DNA of 64,000 nt from Coptis chinensis. Taxonomy: Eukaryota > Streptophyta > Magnoliopsida > Ranunculales > Ranunculaceae. Positions 34,162-46,089 of this stretch are shown here, piece by piece. Below the pieces are notes generated by a model. It ran no database searches. It had not been told where the DNA came from and saw nothing but the letters and a program-made list of their open reading frames with translations. Numbering within the stretch: the first letter of the stretch is position 1; each line of letters begins with the position of its first letter. The position numbers and the translations under genes are program-made. Location of the stretch: positions 88,937,501 to 89,001,500 of the forward strand of contig CM027378.1 of assembly GCA_015680905.1 (NCBI GenBank). Reading direction: 5' to 3'.

Positions 34162-35727
34162 TTACTTGTGAAATAAACGCAAATGATACGCGTTCCAGGG
34201 TTTGGTGAGGACATCGCCAACCAAGTTCTTGAGAAAATAAGAACCTTTGGATGCGAGCCTGTCAATGATAAAAGGCCCCTCCCAGTTCTCACCGAGTTTC
34301 CCACTGTTGGGTTCTTCGTTGCTCCTTTGCCTTGTACGTAAGACCCAATCGCCTGGTTTGAATGCTCGTGCATGTAACTTCTTGTCATAACTGCGCTTCA
34401 TAGAATCCTGGTAAGTCATGAGATTTTGCAGGGCTTCATCTCTAAGCTCCTCCACCATGGCTTTGTTACGAGCCAAGATTTCAGTATTAATCTCTGTGGA
34501 GATGGCTTGTGTGCGCACTGTTGGAGCGATTATTTCAGTTGGCAATACTGCTTCAGTTCCATATGCCAATGAAATGGGTGACATTCCTGTTGAACGACGG
34601 GGTTGTCCCCAGAAGCCAAAGCACCCCGAACCGCTTTTGGCCCGATTACCTTTAGCTGATTCAAGCCTTTTCTTCAACGTGTCCAGAATAACACGGTTCG
34701 TTGCTTCTGCCTGTCCATTTCCCTGTGGATAGTAGGGCACAGAGAAGTTATGCCGTATCTTCAGGGATTTGCAGAAGATGTGGATCTTAGTAGAATCAAA
34801 CTGTCGGCCGTTGTCCAATACCATTCCAGCTGGGACGCCGAATCGGCACACAATATTGCGCCAGATGAAATGTTTGACATCTGAAGACTGAATCTGACTC
34901 AAGGATACAGCTTCAACCCACTTCGTGAAGTAATCAGTTGCGACCAAGAGAAACCTTACATTACCTGGGGCCTTAGGTAAAGGACCCACAATGTCGAGTC
35001 CCCACTTAGCAAATGGCCAAGGGCTAAGTATGGGATGAAGCTCATTTGCAGGAAGCTTAATGATCGGAGCATGTTTCTGGCATGGTACACATATCTGGAC
35101 AAACCGTTTGGCATCTTTTTGCATATATAGCCACCAGTATCCTTAGGTGAGAGCTTTGTGAGCGAGACTCCTACCACCCGAATGATTTCCACAGATACCT
35201 TCATGAATTTCTTTTAAAATCTTTTGTCCCTGTTCAGGAGTAAGGCATCGGAGAAGTGGGCCTGAACCCATGGGTTTTCTGTAAAGGCGGGACCCCCCCT
35301 CCGAGGTAGGTAACAACACAAACTGCCATGCATCCTGTTTAACTTTGTCAGATAAAGCCCTGTCTATGGGGAGTTCGCCAGTTCGTAAGAATTTAACCAG
35401 AATCCGACGCCAATCAGGAAGTAGAAGTTCCATTGACTCAATGTCGGAAAACTTATCATCTGGTATTTCAGGAGCATTGTCAGCAAGATCCGTTTCGGAA
35501 TCAGCTGCAGAGTCTTCCTCCTGTACAACCTCATTTTCCGCCACTGCAGAGGCAGTATCCACCGTGAGGGAGATGCTAGCATCCTCCTCAGGGCTGCGAG
35601 GAGAATCCTGAGTGGGATGCTCTTGGTGCTTGTCCCGCTTTGCTGCGCATAGTGACTGCATAAATCTGCATGAATGCCTTGCATTCGACAGCGTAGATGT
35701 CAGCCATATCAGGCAATAGGAGGTCAA
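34162..35727 (-). pseudogene. Tat integrase (with zinc-binding N terminus)
   Basis: The N-terminal linker and HHCC site (EIHEGICGNHSGGRSLAHK...CVPCQKHA) are followed by the DDE core with GLDIVGPLPKAPG, MVLDNGRQFDS and GNGQAEATNRV, and a C-terminal domain ending PWNAYHLRLFHK. A single in-frame TAA at about 35144 separates ALT from GYWWLYMQKDAKR, so it cannot be made as one protein. Otherwise the 320-codon core frame is open. Integrase would insert the element cDNA into nuclear DNA. Confidence 0.88.
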
Positions 35728-36286
35728 TGCTAGGCAGTAACTGGACCTCTACCCTGATATTACGAGGTTCAATTGAATCAACTGCTGCTGAAAGGTAGGC
35801 CAATGCATCAGCTTGCCGAACATCATTCCTTGGTCTTTGCAAAATTGAGATGCGCTCAAATTTTGCAGCGAGATCGCGTATCACATCTAAATAAGCCGCC
35901 ATTCGCTCATCTCGAGCTTGATATGACCCTCCAAACTGACAAGCAACTAGCTTAGAATCCGTTACCATATTGATTTCCTTTGCCCCCATTTCGAGCGCCG
36001 CTCTCATTCCAAATATTGCTGCTTCATATTCGGCTTCATTGTTGGAAGCAGGAAATCAAAGTCGGACGGACCTCTCGATTCGGCTACCATTTGGGTTGAC
36101 TATCACACAACCGATCCCTGACCCCTTCCTATTACTTGAACCATCTGTATACACAACCCACGCCTCGCCTCCGGTGAAATTCTCTTCAACGGAGTCAGGT
36201 TGGTGGTTGGGAAAATCTGGCAGTTGTTCCTCCTCGAATAACTCGGGTGAAACCATGATATCTTTTACCGGGAAATCTGCCATCAA
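35588..36286 (-). pseudogene. Tat second (archaeal-type) RNase H
   Basis: WVVYTDGSSNRKGSGIGCV, then after a short frame break AALEMGAKEINMVTDSKLVACQ and RNDVRQADALAYL, form a second RNase H-like domain between the usual RNase H and integrase. Conserved acidic residues appear in YTDGS and TDSK. This extra domain is the diagnostic feature of the Tat/Ogre group. Confidence 0.85.
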
Positions 36287-36358
36287 AGAAGCTAATGCAT
36301 GACCTTTTTCTGCAGTGCGAGGCTCATATAAGATGTGGTAAGCACTTTGGTAGCTAGA

Positions 36359-37489
36359 CTAATCAGCAAGGCGGCCAGACTCTTCGGCTCGTCCGAGTGC
36401 CTTGCGAAGGGGATATTCTGTATACACCTTCACCACACGTCCCTGAAAATAAGGCTTAAGTCTGCGTGCTGCATGCACAAGGGCAAGCGCGATTTTCTCA
36501 ATTTTAGAATACCTACTCTCTGATTTAGTCAAAATTTTGCTAATGAAGTAGATTGGGCGCTCCTCCGGGTTTTCCACAAACAATACTACGCTTACTGCGA
36601 TCTCAGAAGCTGCCAAATAAATTCCAATGTCTTGGCCAGTTTGCGGACTAACCATGACGGGGGGTGAAACCAAGTATGCTTTAATTTCTTTAAAAGTCCT
36701 ATCACAGTCCTCGTTCCAAACTAAGGCACCTTTCAACGTTTGAAAAAATGGCCTGCATCAATCCGAATACTTTGATATAAATCTATTCAGGGCTGCCAAA
36801 CGACCGGCGAGCCGCTAAATTTCTTTTTTATTCGAGGGTGGGGGCATTTCGAGAATGGCCCGAATCTGTTCAGGGTTTGCCTCAATACCCCGTCGAGTCA
36901 TCAGAAATCCTAAGAACTTTCCAGATGCTAAGCCAAAAGAACACTTCGAAGGGTTCAACTTCAATTTATATCTTACGAGCCTATCGAATACCTCTTGTAA
37001 ATGCTGAAGGTGGTCGGGTGTTTCTTTGGATTTGACCACCATGTCATCGATGTAAACTTCCATGATACGCCCAATCAGATCGGCAAACATTGTATTCATC
37101 ATCCTCTGATAGGTGGCGCTTGCATTTTTCAGACCAAATGGCATGACTCTAAAGCAATACAGGCCATGGTTCGTTATGAACGCCGTGTGCTCCTGGTCCT
37201 CCTCAAGCAGAGGTATCTGGTTATAACCAGAGGAAGCGTCCATGAACGACAGACGCTCAAAACCCGAGGTCGCATCGACTAGATCTGAGATGCGAGGTAA
37301 TGGGTATGGATGCACTGGGCAAGCTTTGTTTAGGTTGGTGAAGTCAATGCAAACCCTGAGCTTCCCATTTTTCTTTGGAACCGCGACGATATTGGATACC
37401 CAAGTCGGGTATTCGACGGGCTTAATGAACCCTGCTCCAAGCAGTTTACCAATCTCATCATTGACCTTTAGTTTTCGCTCGGGAGCCAT
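36359..37489 (-). pseudogene. Tat reverse transcriptase and first RNase H
   Basis: RT spans 36815-37489 with FIKPVEYPTWVSNIVAVPKK, LRVCIDFTNLNKACP, MPFGLKNASATYQRMMN and catalytic YIDD, all intact in one open frame. After a break near 36740-36815, RNase H continues as WNEDCDRTFKEIKAYL, IGIYLAASEIAVSVVLF and YSKIEKIALALVHAARRL. RT copies element RNA and RNase H removes the template. The start shown is the first in-frame ATG of an originally larger polyprotein. Confidence 0.9.
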
Positions 37490-38300
37490 CCGCCTTGGTC
37501 TTTGTCGAACCGGTTTGAATCTCGGTCAATATCAAGCCTGTGGCAAGCGACATCTGTGTCGACTCCGGGCATTTGGTTGATATCCCAGGCAAATATTTCT
37601 TGATAATCCCATAACAGGTGAATTAGAGCTTTTTTTTCGGTTGGGGGTAAGCCGGCAGCGATGAAAGTAGTTTCGTGGCTCTCGCCCCCTATCTGAACTT
37701 CCTCCAACTGATCGATCGAGGGACCCTTTTCAGAGCATTGGGCTTCGCACTGCACGATAAGCCCAACGCGTTTACGTAATTGCTATTTGGCATGATCAAC
37801 TGGAGAATCGTTTGCCCGACTTCGATTTCCTTGTATCTTCTAGTGCCAAATCATGACACTGATGTGACATCATCTGGTCACTGCGGATCTTACATACTCC
37901 TATTGGCGTGGGGAATTTCAACGCCTGGTGGAAGGTGGATACAACAGCCTGATTTGCATGGATCCAATCCCTACCGAAAATTGCATTGTAACAAGAACCA
38001 CAATCTATCAGAAGGAAATTTATCCCGACAGATTGATGCCCAATCGTGACAGGGAGATGAACCTTTCCAATGGCATGGGCTGGTTCGCCGTTGAATCCAA
38101 TGATTGGGTTACGGTCTTCTATGATCAGGTCCTCTGATAGTTTCATTCTGGAGTAAGCCCTGGTGAATAACACGCTAGCTGAGCTTCCTGTGTCGATAAG
38201 AATCTTCTGCACCCTAAAGATACCGATCCACACAGTGATGACAACAGCGTCATTGTGAGGGTAATAACCCCCTTTTCATCGTTCTCAGTGAACTTCAACT
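37490..38300 (-). pseudogene. Tat aspartic protease and linker to RT
   Basis: The protease loop LIDTGSSASVLF and strand YNAIFGRDWIHANQAV mark a retroviral-type aspartic protease (37796-38233). The downstream linker at 37468-37755 reads PPTEKKALIHLLWDYQEIFAWDINQMPGVD, a conserved segment before RT. Frames are broken between the two blocks. Confidence 0.85.
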
Positions 38301-38666
38301 CGTGGCCTTCATAAGTCTCCGTATTGATACCTTAGTCAAAATTAAAACTATTGACCTGGTAATGATCTTGTATATGATGAAGTTTCAAGCGAGTTTCTAT
38401 CTTGCGCTGACGTCGGGAGACGCTATTGACACGTGCGTGGCATACATCGATAACGTTGTGTTCAACCAAGTTGATATGGGCCGACCGAGGTTTGTTTTGA
38501 ACAAACTCAGTAAGCTGTCCATCGTTAACGAGGCGTTGAACTTCTTTCTTTAAAGCTCTGCAGTGATCTGTTTCATGCCCAATATCATTGTGATATCTGC
38601 ATTTTCGATTTTTATCTCGCCTACCTGTAGGATCTTTTGGTAGCGGAAATGGGCGAGAACATTTTC

Positions 38667-40428
38667 TTAGTTCTGATTTTTTTCATGCAGTGCCGCAGGG
38701 CCAAGAGTCAAAGGGGTGAATACCTTTTCATCTAGATTTGGGGCATTTGTATTGTTCTGAGTACTCCTCTTGTTACCTTGATTGGTAAGCTTATCCTTTG
38801 TGGAGTCCTTAGAAGCGGGATCTGCGCCATCCTTTCTCTGTCGAGACTTTTGATCATCTTCCACTCGAACGTACCCTTCCACTCGGGTGAATAAATCAGA
38901 GAGGGTGGTAGGCGGCTTTCGAGTAAGAGAGTTGTAAAGTCCATCTCTGTCGAAATGCAACGCTTGATAGAATGCCTGTATAGCGAAAGCATCACTCACA
39001 TCCTGAACTTCGGCGTGAAGCTTCCTGAACCGTCGTACCAAACTCTTAATTGTTTCACCTTTCTCCATAGCGAGATTGAACAATGTGCTCGGACTCTTCT
39101 TTGTCTTCATATTGTACTGAAAACGTTCAACGAACATATCGCTGAGCTTGGTAAATGAATCAATTGAACGCGGAGGCAACTTGTTGAACCAGGATAGTGC
39201 GTATCCTTTCAACGTTGCTGGAAAAATACGACACATTAACGACTCATGAAATTCCCATAAGGTCATAGCCGCTTGGTAGCTCATGACGTCCTCGTTCGGA
39301 CAGCCATCCACGTTATCGTAAGTCGGAAGAGGGGGCTGTTTGAATGCCTCAGGATGAACACAGTCCCGAATGTCATTTACAAAGGGTGAAAATTTCGGAC
39401 CTCGTACAACCCTTTCCAAGAGTGGATCGTCTCGGATGGTTTGCCTGGTCACGGCTTGGTTAATCAATTCCTTAACCCTTTGTTCATTCATATTTTCACA
39501 GCTGTCCTCATCTTGATTCTCTTCTCTCCAGATCTGTTCATCGCGGGCTAAGATTCGATGGGGATTCGGTCGTTGCCGACGTTCGAGTCTACCCCGCCTT
39601 CTACCTGCCACTCTGTTAGTAGGTAGTGGACTCTCATTCCGATTTGTGTGTTGGGATTCATATCTTGATCCGGACACATCCACGGATGTTGGCGTTTCCG
39701 AACTGGAACTTAATGCATTTGCTGGCGTTCCAGATTGTTGTGACTGGTGTGTCTGAGGATTTGTGCCCAAACGATCCCAAACATTGTTTGACTGTGAATG
39801 AGTGGGGACAAACACGATAGGGTGGATAGTCTGGCTTTGGCTTGGATCTCTAGCTTGACCATTGTTGTGAATAAGGTTTTGGCCATTGTTATGATCTTCG
39901 TGCTGTCCCGGTTCGGCACGTTGCCTTTGCCTACGTGCAGGCAAAGGGGACTCGACCGATTGGTGCTCCGCAGGGTCTCTAGGCCGTTTGCCTAGTTGAT
40001 TTCTCAAATTCTCGTTTTCCGCAACTACTCTTGTCAAAAGATAGATTAGAGCTGGATCCGATTGGTATTGCAAGTTCCAGATGGAGGCGCATGGGTTAGC
40101 ATGTCGGCCTCCCCGGCCCCTTGTTGTACGTCGCGTAGTAGCATCACGGGTGGGTTCAGCAGGACCATCCCTGACGTGGATTCTGGCAGCTCTTGTGCTC
40201 CGCACATCATTGCGGCGAGGGACACGGGGATAAGATTCCCATCCCTAGTGGCTCCAGAGTGTGTGGAACTACTTCAGACAGTCTGTTTCCTCCGTTCTGA
40301 GAGCAAGATCTACGACGGCTCGACTGCCCCACCTCTGTATTGGTGCCTGGAATAGTCTCCATGTTTTGCAGAGTTGCTACATGCTGACTGGTAGCTTCTA
40401 TATTACTCATCGCAATTTGTTCAGCCAT
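38667..40428 (-). pseudogene. Tat gag polyprotein
   Basis: ATG at 40428 (MAEQIAMSNIEATSQ) starts a frame that is broken near 40207. The rest runs open to 38667. The N-terminal half is Arg/Gln/Ser-rich and low complexity. The capsid-like half has PKFSPFVNDIRDC, MSYQAAMTLWEFHE, LKGYALSWFNKLPPRSIDSF and FNLAMEKGETIKSLVRRFR, a retrotransposon gag pattern. Only one frameshift separates it from an intact reading frame. Confidence 0.85.
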
Positions 40429-40499
40429 GGTAACAAGGACGTATGAAAAATAAGGCCGATGATATCAAGCTCCAACGGAAGACCACGTGGTCGTGGGTC

Positions 40500-40523
40500 T
40501 TCTTCCCCACAGACGGCGCCAAA
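40500..40523 (-). promoter_or_regulatory. Primer-binding site of Tat element
   Basis: Directly inside the 5' LTR the minus strand reads TTCTTTGGCGCCGTCTGTGG, the conserved sequence following the 5' LTR in many plant Tat-type elements. It should pair with the 3' end of the primer tRNA. Confidence 0.75.
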
Positions 40524-40526
40524 GAA

Positions 40527-41101
40527 TGTCGGGGAAAAACGTTAACCCGGCACTCCCGATGTGATGGTGCTTCCGAAGGCTCGAAAGAGATGGGGGATTA
40601 GGATTTTTGAGGAAGAGAGACTGCACCAATCTTCTGGTTGCCTACGTACCCAGTGAGGAATCTGGGATCAAGTCTCTTTTTTTTTACGTAGTTCTGGAGG
40701 ATGCAGAAGCCTCCGTATATATAGCAATCCCCTGCCTTGGCGACCAAGAAAGGGATTCTCGGAGATTGCCGTTCTTGATGAATCCTAGTATGATCCTATC
40801 TAAAATAGGATCATTCCCCAAGATTTCATTCTATCCTTGCGCAAGATCTTATCGGATTGCACTAGGATTTTTAGCTTCCGCGGATCGGATTATTGGATCA
40901 GAATCATCCGAACGGATTGGATCCATGGATCTGGGCCACTCGGATGGCCCCTGGACCTGTTCTGAACTTTGATGAATTCGAAGACCGAACGATCCGAAAG
41001 TGTTTATTTGGACAGCCACTGGACTGGTCCGCTGCTGGGCCCATATCCGGTCCATGGTTCGAGTACACTTTAGACTGGAAATATGACGTAGGGTACACAC
41101 A
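40527..41101 (-). repeat. 5' LTR of Tat element
   Basis: Partner of 31030-31604 with identical length. Its inner edge abuts the primer-binding site, which sets the element orientation. Confidence 0.93.
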
Positions 41102-42676
41102 AGAGTGTTCAAGACCAAATTAGTAAAGATAAAGAACATTGGAGACAACTCTTACTTGCTGTCGTGAACACTCTAGCTAAAAATAATTTGGCATTTTGTG
41201 GGGACAATGAGAAGAGTTATGAAGAAAACAATGGTATATTTTTTAGTATAATTGAAATGATTGCGGAGTTTGATCCAATATTGGTAGCGCACATGTGGCG
41301 TATTATGAAGTCTGAAGTTCATTACCATTACCTTGGTCATAACATTCAGAATGGACTAATTCAAATGTTAGCATTCGAGGTTAAAAAAGTGATTCTTCAG
41401 AAAATCCGAGAAGCAAAGTTCTTTTCAGTTACTCTTGATTGCACTCCAGATGTAAGCCATGAAGAACAGATGTCGCTTGTAATACGATGTGTAGATATTT
41501 CGGCGAATCCTGTCAAGATAGAAGAGTTCTTTCTAGAATTTATGATGGTAGGCGACATATCGGGTTTGAGACTCTTTAATGTGTTGAAAGGTGTATTGAG
41601 TACTCTTCAACTAATATGAAAGGCAAACACAAAGGTGTACAGAAAAGATTACTCGAAATAAATCCTATTGCTTTCTATACCCCATAGCCTTAATCTTGCA
41701 TTGTGTGATATGGCCAATTCTTGTTCCAAAGCAGTATCATTTTTTGGAGTGGTGCAACGTGTTTATACACTGTTTTCTTCTTCTACGAAGCGTTGGCAAG
41801 TTTTCAAAGACCATGTGAAAAAAGCTCCGAATCTTACTCTAAAGACATTATCGTCAACACGTTGGGAAAGTCGCGTGAAAAGTGTTAAAGCTATTAGAAG
41901 TCAAGCTCGAGAGATAAGAGATGCTTTAATTCACTTGGCTGACACTAGTGATGATCTGAAGACAAAGAGTGAAGCCGAGTCCCTAGCTGTACATGAAATT
42001 GAGAATTTTGAGTTCTTGGTTGGCATGATTGTTTGGCACACTATATTGAGTGGCGCTAACTCTGCTAGTAAATTGATGCAAGATGAAGATATGCAGATAG
42101 ATGTTGCTATTTAGTGAGTTGAAAAGGCTCATTTCTTTTTTTGAAAAGTATCGAGAAACTAGATTTGAAGAAGCCATGATAGAAGCTAAAGAAGTTGCAA
42201 CTACTATGAAAATTGAACTTGTTTTCCGTGAAAAACGTATTATTCAAAGAAAGAGACAATTTGATGAGAATGTTGATAAAGAGTTCCACAATCAGCTGAA
42301 GAATCCTTTAGAGTCAACTACTTCATTTTCACTATAGACCAAGCTCTTTCTTCACTTAAGAGTAGGTTTGAACAATTTCAAGTATATGAGAAAACTTTTG
42401 GGTTTTTGTTTAATTTGGAGAAGTTAAAATCTGCGGATAGGAATAGCTTAATGGGTTCTTGTGGCAATTTTGTGGAGTTTCTGAAACATGATGGCATCTC
42501 TGATATTGATGGGATAGAGTTACTTTTGGAATTGCAAATCTTGATAGAAGTCTTACCAGAGGACACAAAGAAGGCAATTAATATGCTAACTCATTTGAAC
42601 TCGAGGGCTAGTTGTTTTCCAAATGCATGGGTTGCTTACAAAATTTTGTTGACTATACCAGTTACAAATGCATAGG
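41101..42676 (+). pseudogene. hAT/ZMYM1-like transposase, central and C-terminal part
   Basis: The frame resumes from the Tat insertion with KSVQDQISKDKEHWRQLL and continues LAKNNLAFCGDNEKSYEENNG, FFSVTLDCTPDVSHEEQMSLVIRC (a DUF4371 signature), HSLNLALCDMANSCSKAVSFF, RWESRVKSVKAIR and finally HLNSRASCFPNAWVAYKILLTIPV. A deletion and frameshift occur near 41610, and another frameshift near 42112. The usual hAT dimerisation segment after IPVT is absent. Confidence 0.85.
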
Positions 42677-43398
42677 TAATGAACAACCAATATAGTTGCT
42701 TCTTTTCACGCATATACGGGTTAATATATGTACAAATCTGTGTTTGTTTAATATGCAATGTAATTGCAGGTCACTATGTTCCGCAAGACCGCAACTTGCT
42801 GCACTAATAGTAGAGTATAATGAAATGCCCAACATAGCACCCATCATGCTAAAGGCCATTGCTGTAATCCTCTTACCCTTACTTTATCTCATCCAAGTTC
42901 TTGTACCATTGCCTTCGTTCTTCCTACATATTTCTCATTCTTTCAATCATTTTGTGTGCTGGTTCTCTATGTAGATTGGTAATCCACTTTTAGACTTGGA
43001 CATTAGCATAACCTCGGGTGATTATTTATGGTCTCATGGAGCACTATCAGATGAAACACTAGCTTTGGAGAAGACAATTTGTAACGACTCAACATACTAG
43101 AAGCAACAAATCCATGTACATTACCTTTACTTGTCAATTATTATGAAGGTATGCTCCACTTCCACTTTTCTCTTATACTTCACTTCTTGTCCCTTTAGAA
43201 GTTGAAAGGAACGTTCAAATGTTCCATAGACATGATTACGAAATGCACTGCTCCGCTCACGCCCCCACTGCAATGCAGTATACTAGTAATAATTTTAAAA
43301 AAAATACGCGCGTGTGTGTGCGTATTTTTTTTTTCCTACGACAGAGGGCCCATTTTTAGGAGCTCGCCTAGGGCCACCCAAACCTCAGAGCGGCCCTG
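42677..43398 (+). other. 3' non-coding part of hAT element
   Basis: No domain is recognised. The last ~45 bp, read inward from 43398, give CAGGGCCGCTCTGAGGTTTG and then GGTGGCCCTAGGCGAGC, resembling plant hAT terminal sequence. A GT/CG-rich run lies at 43300-43325. Confidence 0.5.
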
Positions 43399-44517
43399 AT
43401 GAGACTCTGCAGAAATATTGTCAGATCATATGGTTGGCCAGTGCATAAACAGGAATGAATCACAGCTTATCCATCACAAGAAACTACCGGGCAGATTTGC
43501 TAATAAACTCTTGTATCGAGTCTTCAAAATTCCCACAACAACCATATTTCCTAATTATCTCGGTATTCCTTCAGTACTCGACTACTTGGTAGAGCTGAAA
43601 AGATATGTTTCAACCCCTTTTGCAGAGATTCCGAAGCAAACTGGCAACTTGGAAATCCAAGCTGTTATCAAAAGGTGGTAAACTAACACTTGTTAATTCC
43701 GTCATTTCCACACTCCCTTCCCATGTTATGTCTTGTGTTCAACTGCCTGTTAATATTATCAATGAAATGGATAGAATAAGTAGAAATTTAATATGGGTAC
43801 GTGATCAAGGAGAAAGAAAACTTCACTATTTTTCTTGGGATCGGAACTGGCTTGTACACCAACTTTTGCAAGTGGATTGGGTAATAAAGATCTTCAAATT
43901 CAAAATATTGCACTCCTTGGGAAGAAAGTGTGGGAACTAGTTGAGCACAAATCACTATGGGAAAAGGTGATAAAACACAAGTATTACCCTCGAGATGATT
44001 TCATGAGTTCAAAGTGTCCGAGATTGGCATCAAAAGTTTGGAAAACAATGCACTATTTAAGGAATCTATTAACTCTTGGATTAGCATGGAAGGTTGGAGA
44101 TGGGCTGACATTAGAGTTTGGCGAGACACCTGGATCCCTGATACCCCAACAGATTTACCTTTGTTGCCAAGACCAGATGACGTACTGCACACTTACTAGA
44201 GTTGCTGAATTTATTGATGTTAGGAGCAAATTTTTCTCGTTTAAATCTTATAAACCGGCCAGCCACTTAAAGACTTTATACTGAGACACTGTTATTACTT
44301 AATTATAACCTAAGTTAAACTTTGTTAATGAAGTTAAATACTGATGGTTCTTCTCTTTCAAATCCAAAATTCAGGACTGAGAGGAGGTGGAGGAGTTATT
44401 AGATATTGTCATGGTGACCTTACTGGTGCTTTTTATAAGCATTATTATGGGGGTGGTGTCTAATTCTCTAGCTGAAGCTTTAATTAGCTTTGATGGAAGG
44501 CATCCAATTTTAATTAC
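43399..44517 (+). pseudogene. LINE ORF2 part 2 (RT C-terminal, zf-RVT region, start of RNase H)
   Basis: The LINE frame resumes as TLQKYCQIIW and continues through IFPNYLGIPSVLDY, KLATWKSKLLSKGGKLTLVNSVIS, LPSHVMSCVQLPVNII, IQNIALLGKKVWELVEHKSLW and GLAWKVGDGLTLEF. Near 44330 the RNase H domain begins (LNTDGSSLSNPK, then GGGVIRYCHGDLTGAF, SNSLAEALISFDG). Several frameshifts and stops are present. The copia element interrupts it at 44518. Confidence 0.85.
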
Positions 44518-45133
44518 TGTAGAGAAAAAAAAGGGTTTTTTCTGCTTTTCACGATCGATCCGCCGCCATTTCGAAAGCGCCACCGCCTCCTCCGATGTTT
44601 GGCGCGACCCGCGCTCAAAGCGCGCCAGCTCCGTCTCCGATGATTTTGGCCACCATTCAAAGGGGAGCGCCGCCAGCCTTCCGTGTCTTTTGTTTGCGGG
44701 CCTCGCTACAGTAACCGCGATTTTTTGTTTTTAGTATAAAAACAAAATCAGTTTTTTGGAAAACCTAACTTTTCCAAAACCAAGAAAAGAGAGCGATTAC
44801 AAGAGAACAATTCTTTGTGAGTTGAAATGTTCATTCTTTGTGAGTGAATTGAGAGAGACTTGTAATCGCCATTACTCGGACATCTAGTAAAGCTTGGAAC
44901 TCGCGAAGTGGGGGCGTAGGCAAATTGCCGAACCACCGATATATCTCGTCTTGTGGTTTGTTCTTCTTTACATTGATTGTTTTATTTCATATGCTTGTTA
45001 TTTGATATTGGAAGTGTTGGGATATTGCTTGGAGGTGTTGAAGTCTTGTCTATTGAGAAAGATCAATCTTTGTGTAGGATTGATCCGTTTTGGTGTGGTA
45101 ACGTTGTTTCCGCAGCTTAATTATTCACAACAA
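44518..45133 (+). repeat. 5' LTR of copia element
   Basis: It starts TGTAGAGAAAA and ends CACAACA. The flanks of the LTR are nearly identical to the 3' copy, but a GC-rich block (about 44556-44690) differs strongly. ATTGGTATCGAG following the LTR is a diverged initiator tRNA-Met type primer site. Confidence 0.92.
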
Positions 45134-45261
45134 TTGGTATCGAGAAATAGGTATATCGACTGGGATTTTGAGTGTAGTGCTCAAAATTTGTGTAGACAAG
45201 GTGTTCGATTAAATTCGATGTGAAACCGCTTTCTTTTGAGTTATTGTGTGTAACTTGAAAG

Positions 45262-46089
45262 ATGGCTCCCAAGATGTCAAACGCAAGGTTTGAAGTAGAA
45301 GTTTAATGGGAAGAATAACTTTGGGATTTGGCAAGTCCAAGTAAAGGACATCCTTATCCAACAAGGTTTGCACAAGGCTTTAAAGGGGATTAAATCTAAA
45401 GGCGAAGTATGAGTAATGATGATTGGGAAGAGTTCGATCTTCAAGCTTGTTCATTAATCCGGTTATGTCTTGCAAATGAGGTTATGTATAGTGTGATGGG
45501 AGAAAATACCGCTTGCCGGTATTTGGCTCAAACTAGAGTCTATGTATATGACCAAGAGCATGACGAACAAGATGTACCTTAAGAAGCGCCTTTATCGGTA
45601 CATGATGGTCAATGGTTCAACGATGCAAGAGCACGCTAGTGAGTTCACCGACGCCTAAATGGATTATTTGAATGTTGGTATGAAGATGGATGATGAGGAT
45701 CAAGCGGCATGTTTAATATTCTCCTTGCCGTAAAGCTATGAGCATCTAATGACTACATTCATGAATAGAGAAGTCGCCGATCTTGACGAAGTTCAAAGTG
45801 CACTTCTTTCTTATGAGTTGATGAAGAAGACAAGACACGTGGAGAATAGCATTGATGCAGTCGTGGGCTAGTGGCAAGAGGAAATTCTTATGAACGTAAT
45901 TATTCAAGTAATGAGAATTCTAGGTCCAAGTCAAAGAAGCCTTTGAAACATGTACAGTGCTACAATTGTAATGAAAAGGGACATTATGCAAGTAATTGTC
46001 CTCACCCGAAGAAAGAGAACAAGAGAGATGGTCAGAAGAAAGGTAAGGCAAAAATTGAGGCAAATTATGCTTCGTGCTCAAGAGGATGA
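45262..46089 (+). pseudogene. Copia gag with CCHC knuckle
   Basis: From ATG 45262 the start MAPKMSNARFEVE is readable, followed by blocks in several frames (FGIWQVQVKDILIQQGLHKAL). The nucleocapsid end reads [19 protein letters not shown], a canonical CX2CX4HX4C knuckle at about 45955-46000. Many small indels break the frame. Confidence 0.75.

Larger units (their letters stand above)
31030..41101 (-). mobile_element. Tat-lineage Ty3/gypsy LTR retrotransposon
   Basis: LTRs of 575 bp each (31030-31604 and 40527-41101) differ by about 14 substitutions and no indels by eye. The element reads on the minus strand: 5' LTR, primer site (TGGCGCCGTCTGTGGGGA), gag, protease, RT, RNase H, a second RNase H, integrase, long 3' region, polypurine tract, 3' LTR. 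Two RNase H domains are the hallmark of the Tat/Ogre group. The transposase frame resumes across it (TIDK to KSVQDQ), giving target duplication AAGAG on the right (41101-41105) and AAGAA on the left (31025-31029), so one copy has changed or the LTR edge is one base off. Confidence 0.93.
29596..43398 (+). mobile_element. hAT-superfamily DNA transposon (TTF-ZnF/DUF4371 type), interrupted
   Basis: The boundaries come from the split LINE frame: NLINE ends at 29595 and TLQKY resumes at 43399, with ATGAG duplicated on both sides (29591-29595 and 43399-43403). The right end read inward starts CAGGGCCGCTC, the expected hAT terminus. The left end (GGGTAGGCAGCATAGGCC...GCCTAGGGCCCCC) is diverged, and the duplication is shorter than the usual 8 bp, so the left edge may be eroded. 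Inside are the two halves of a ZMYM1-like transposase gene, separated by a Tat element. Confidence 0.75.

Noticed and set aside
34418..40355. Many + strand frames over the Tat coding region
   Set aside because: They are shadows of gag, protease, RT, RNase H and integrase on the minus strand, which show clear family motifs.
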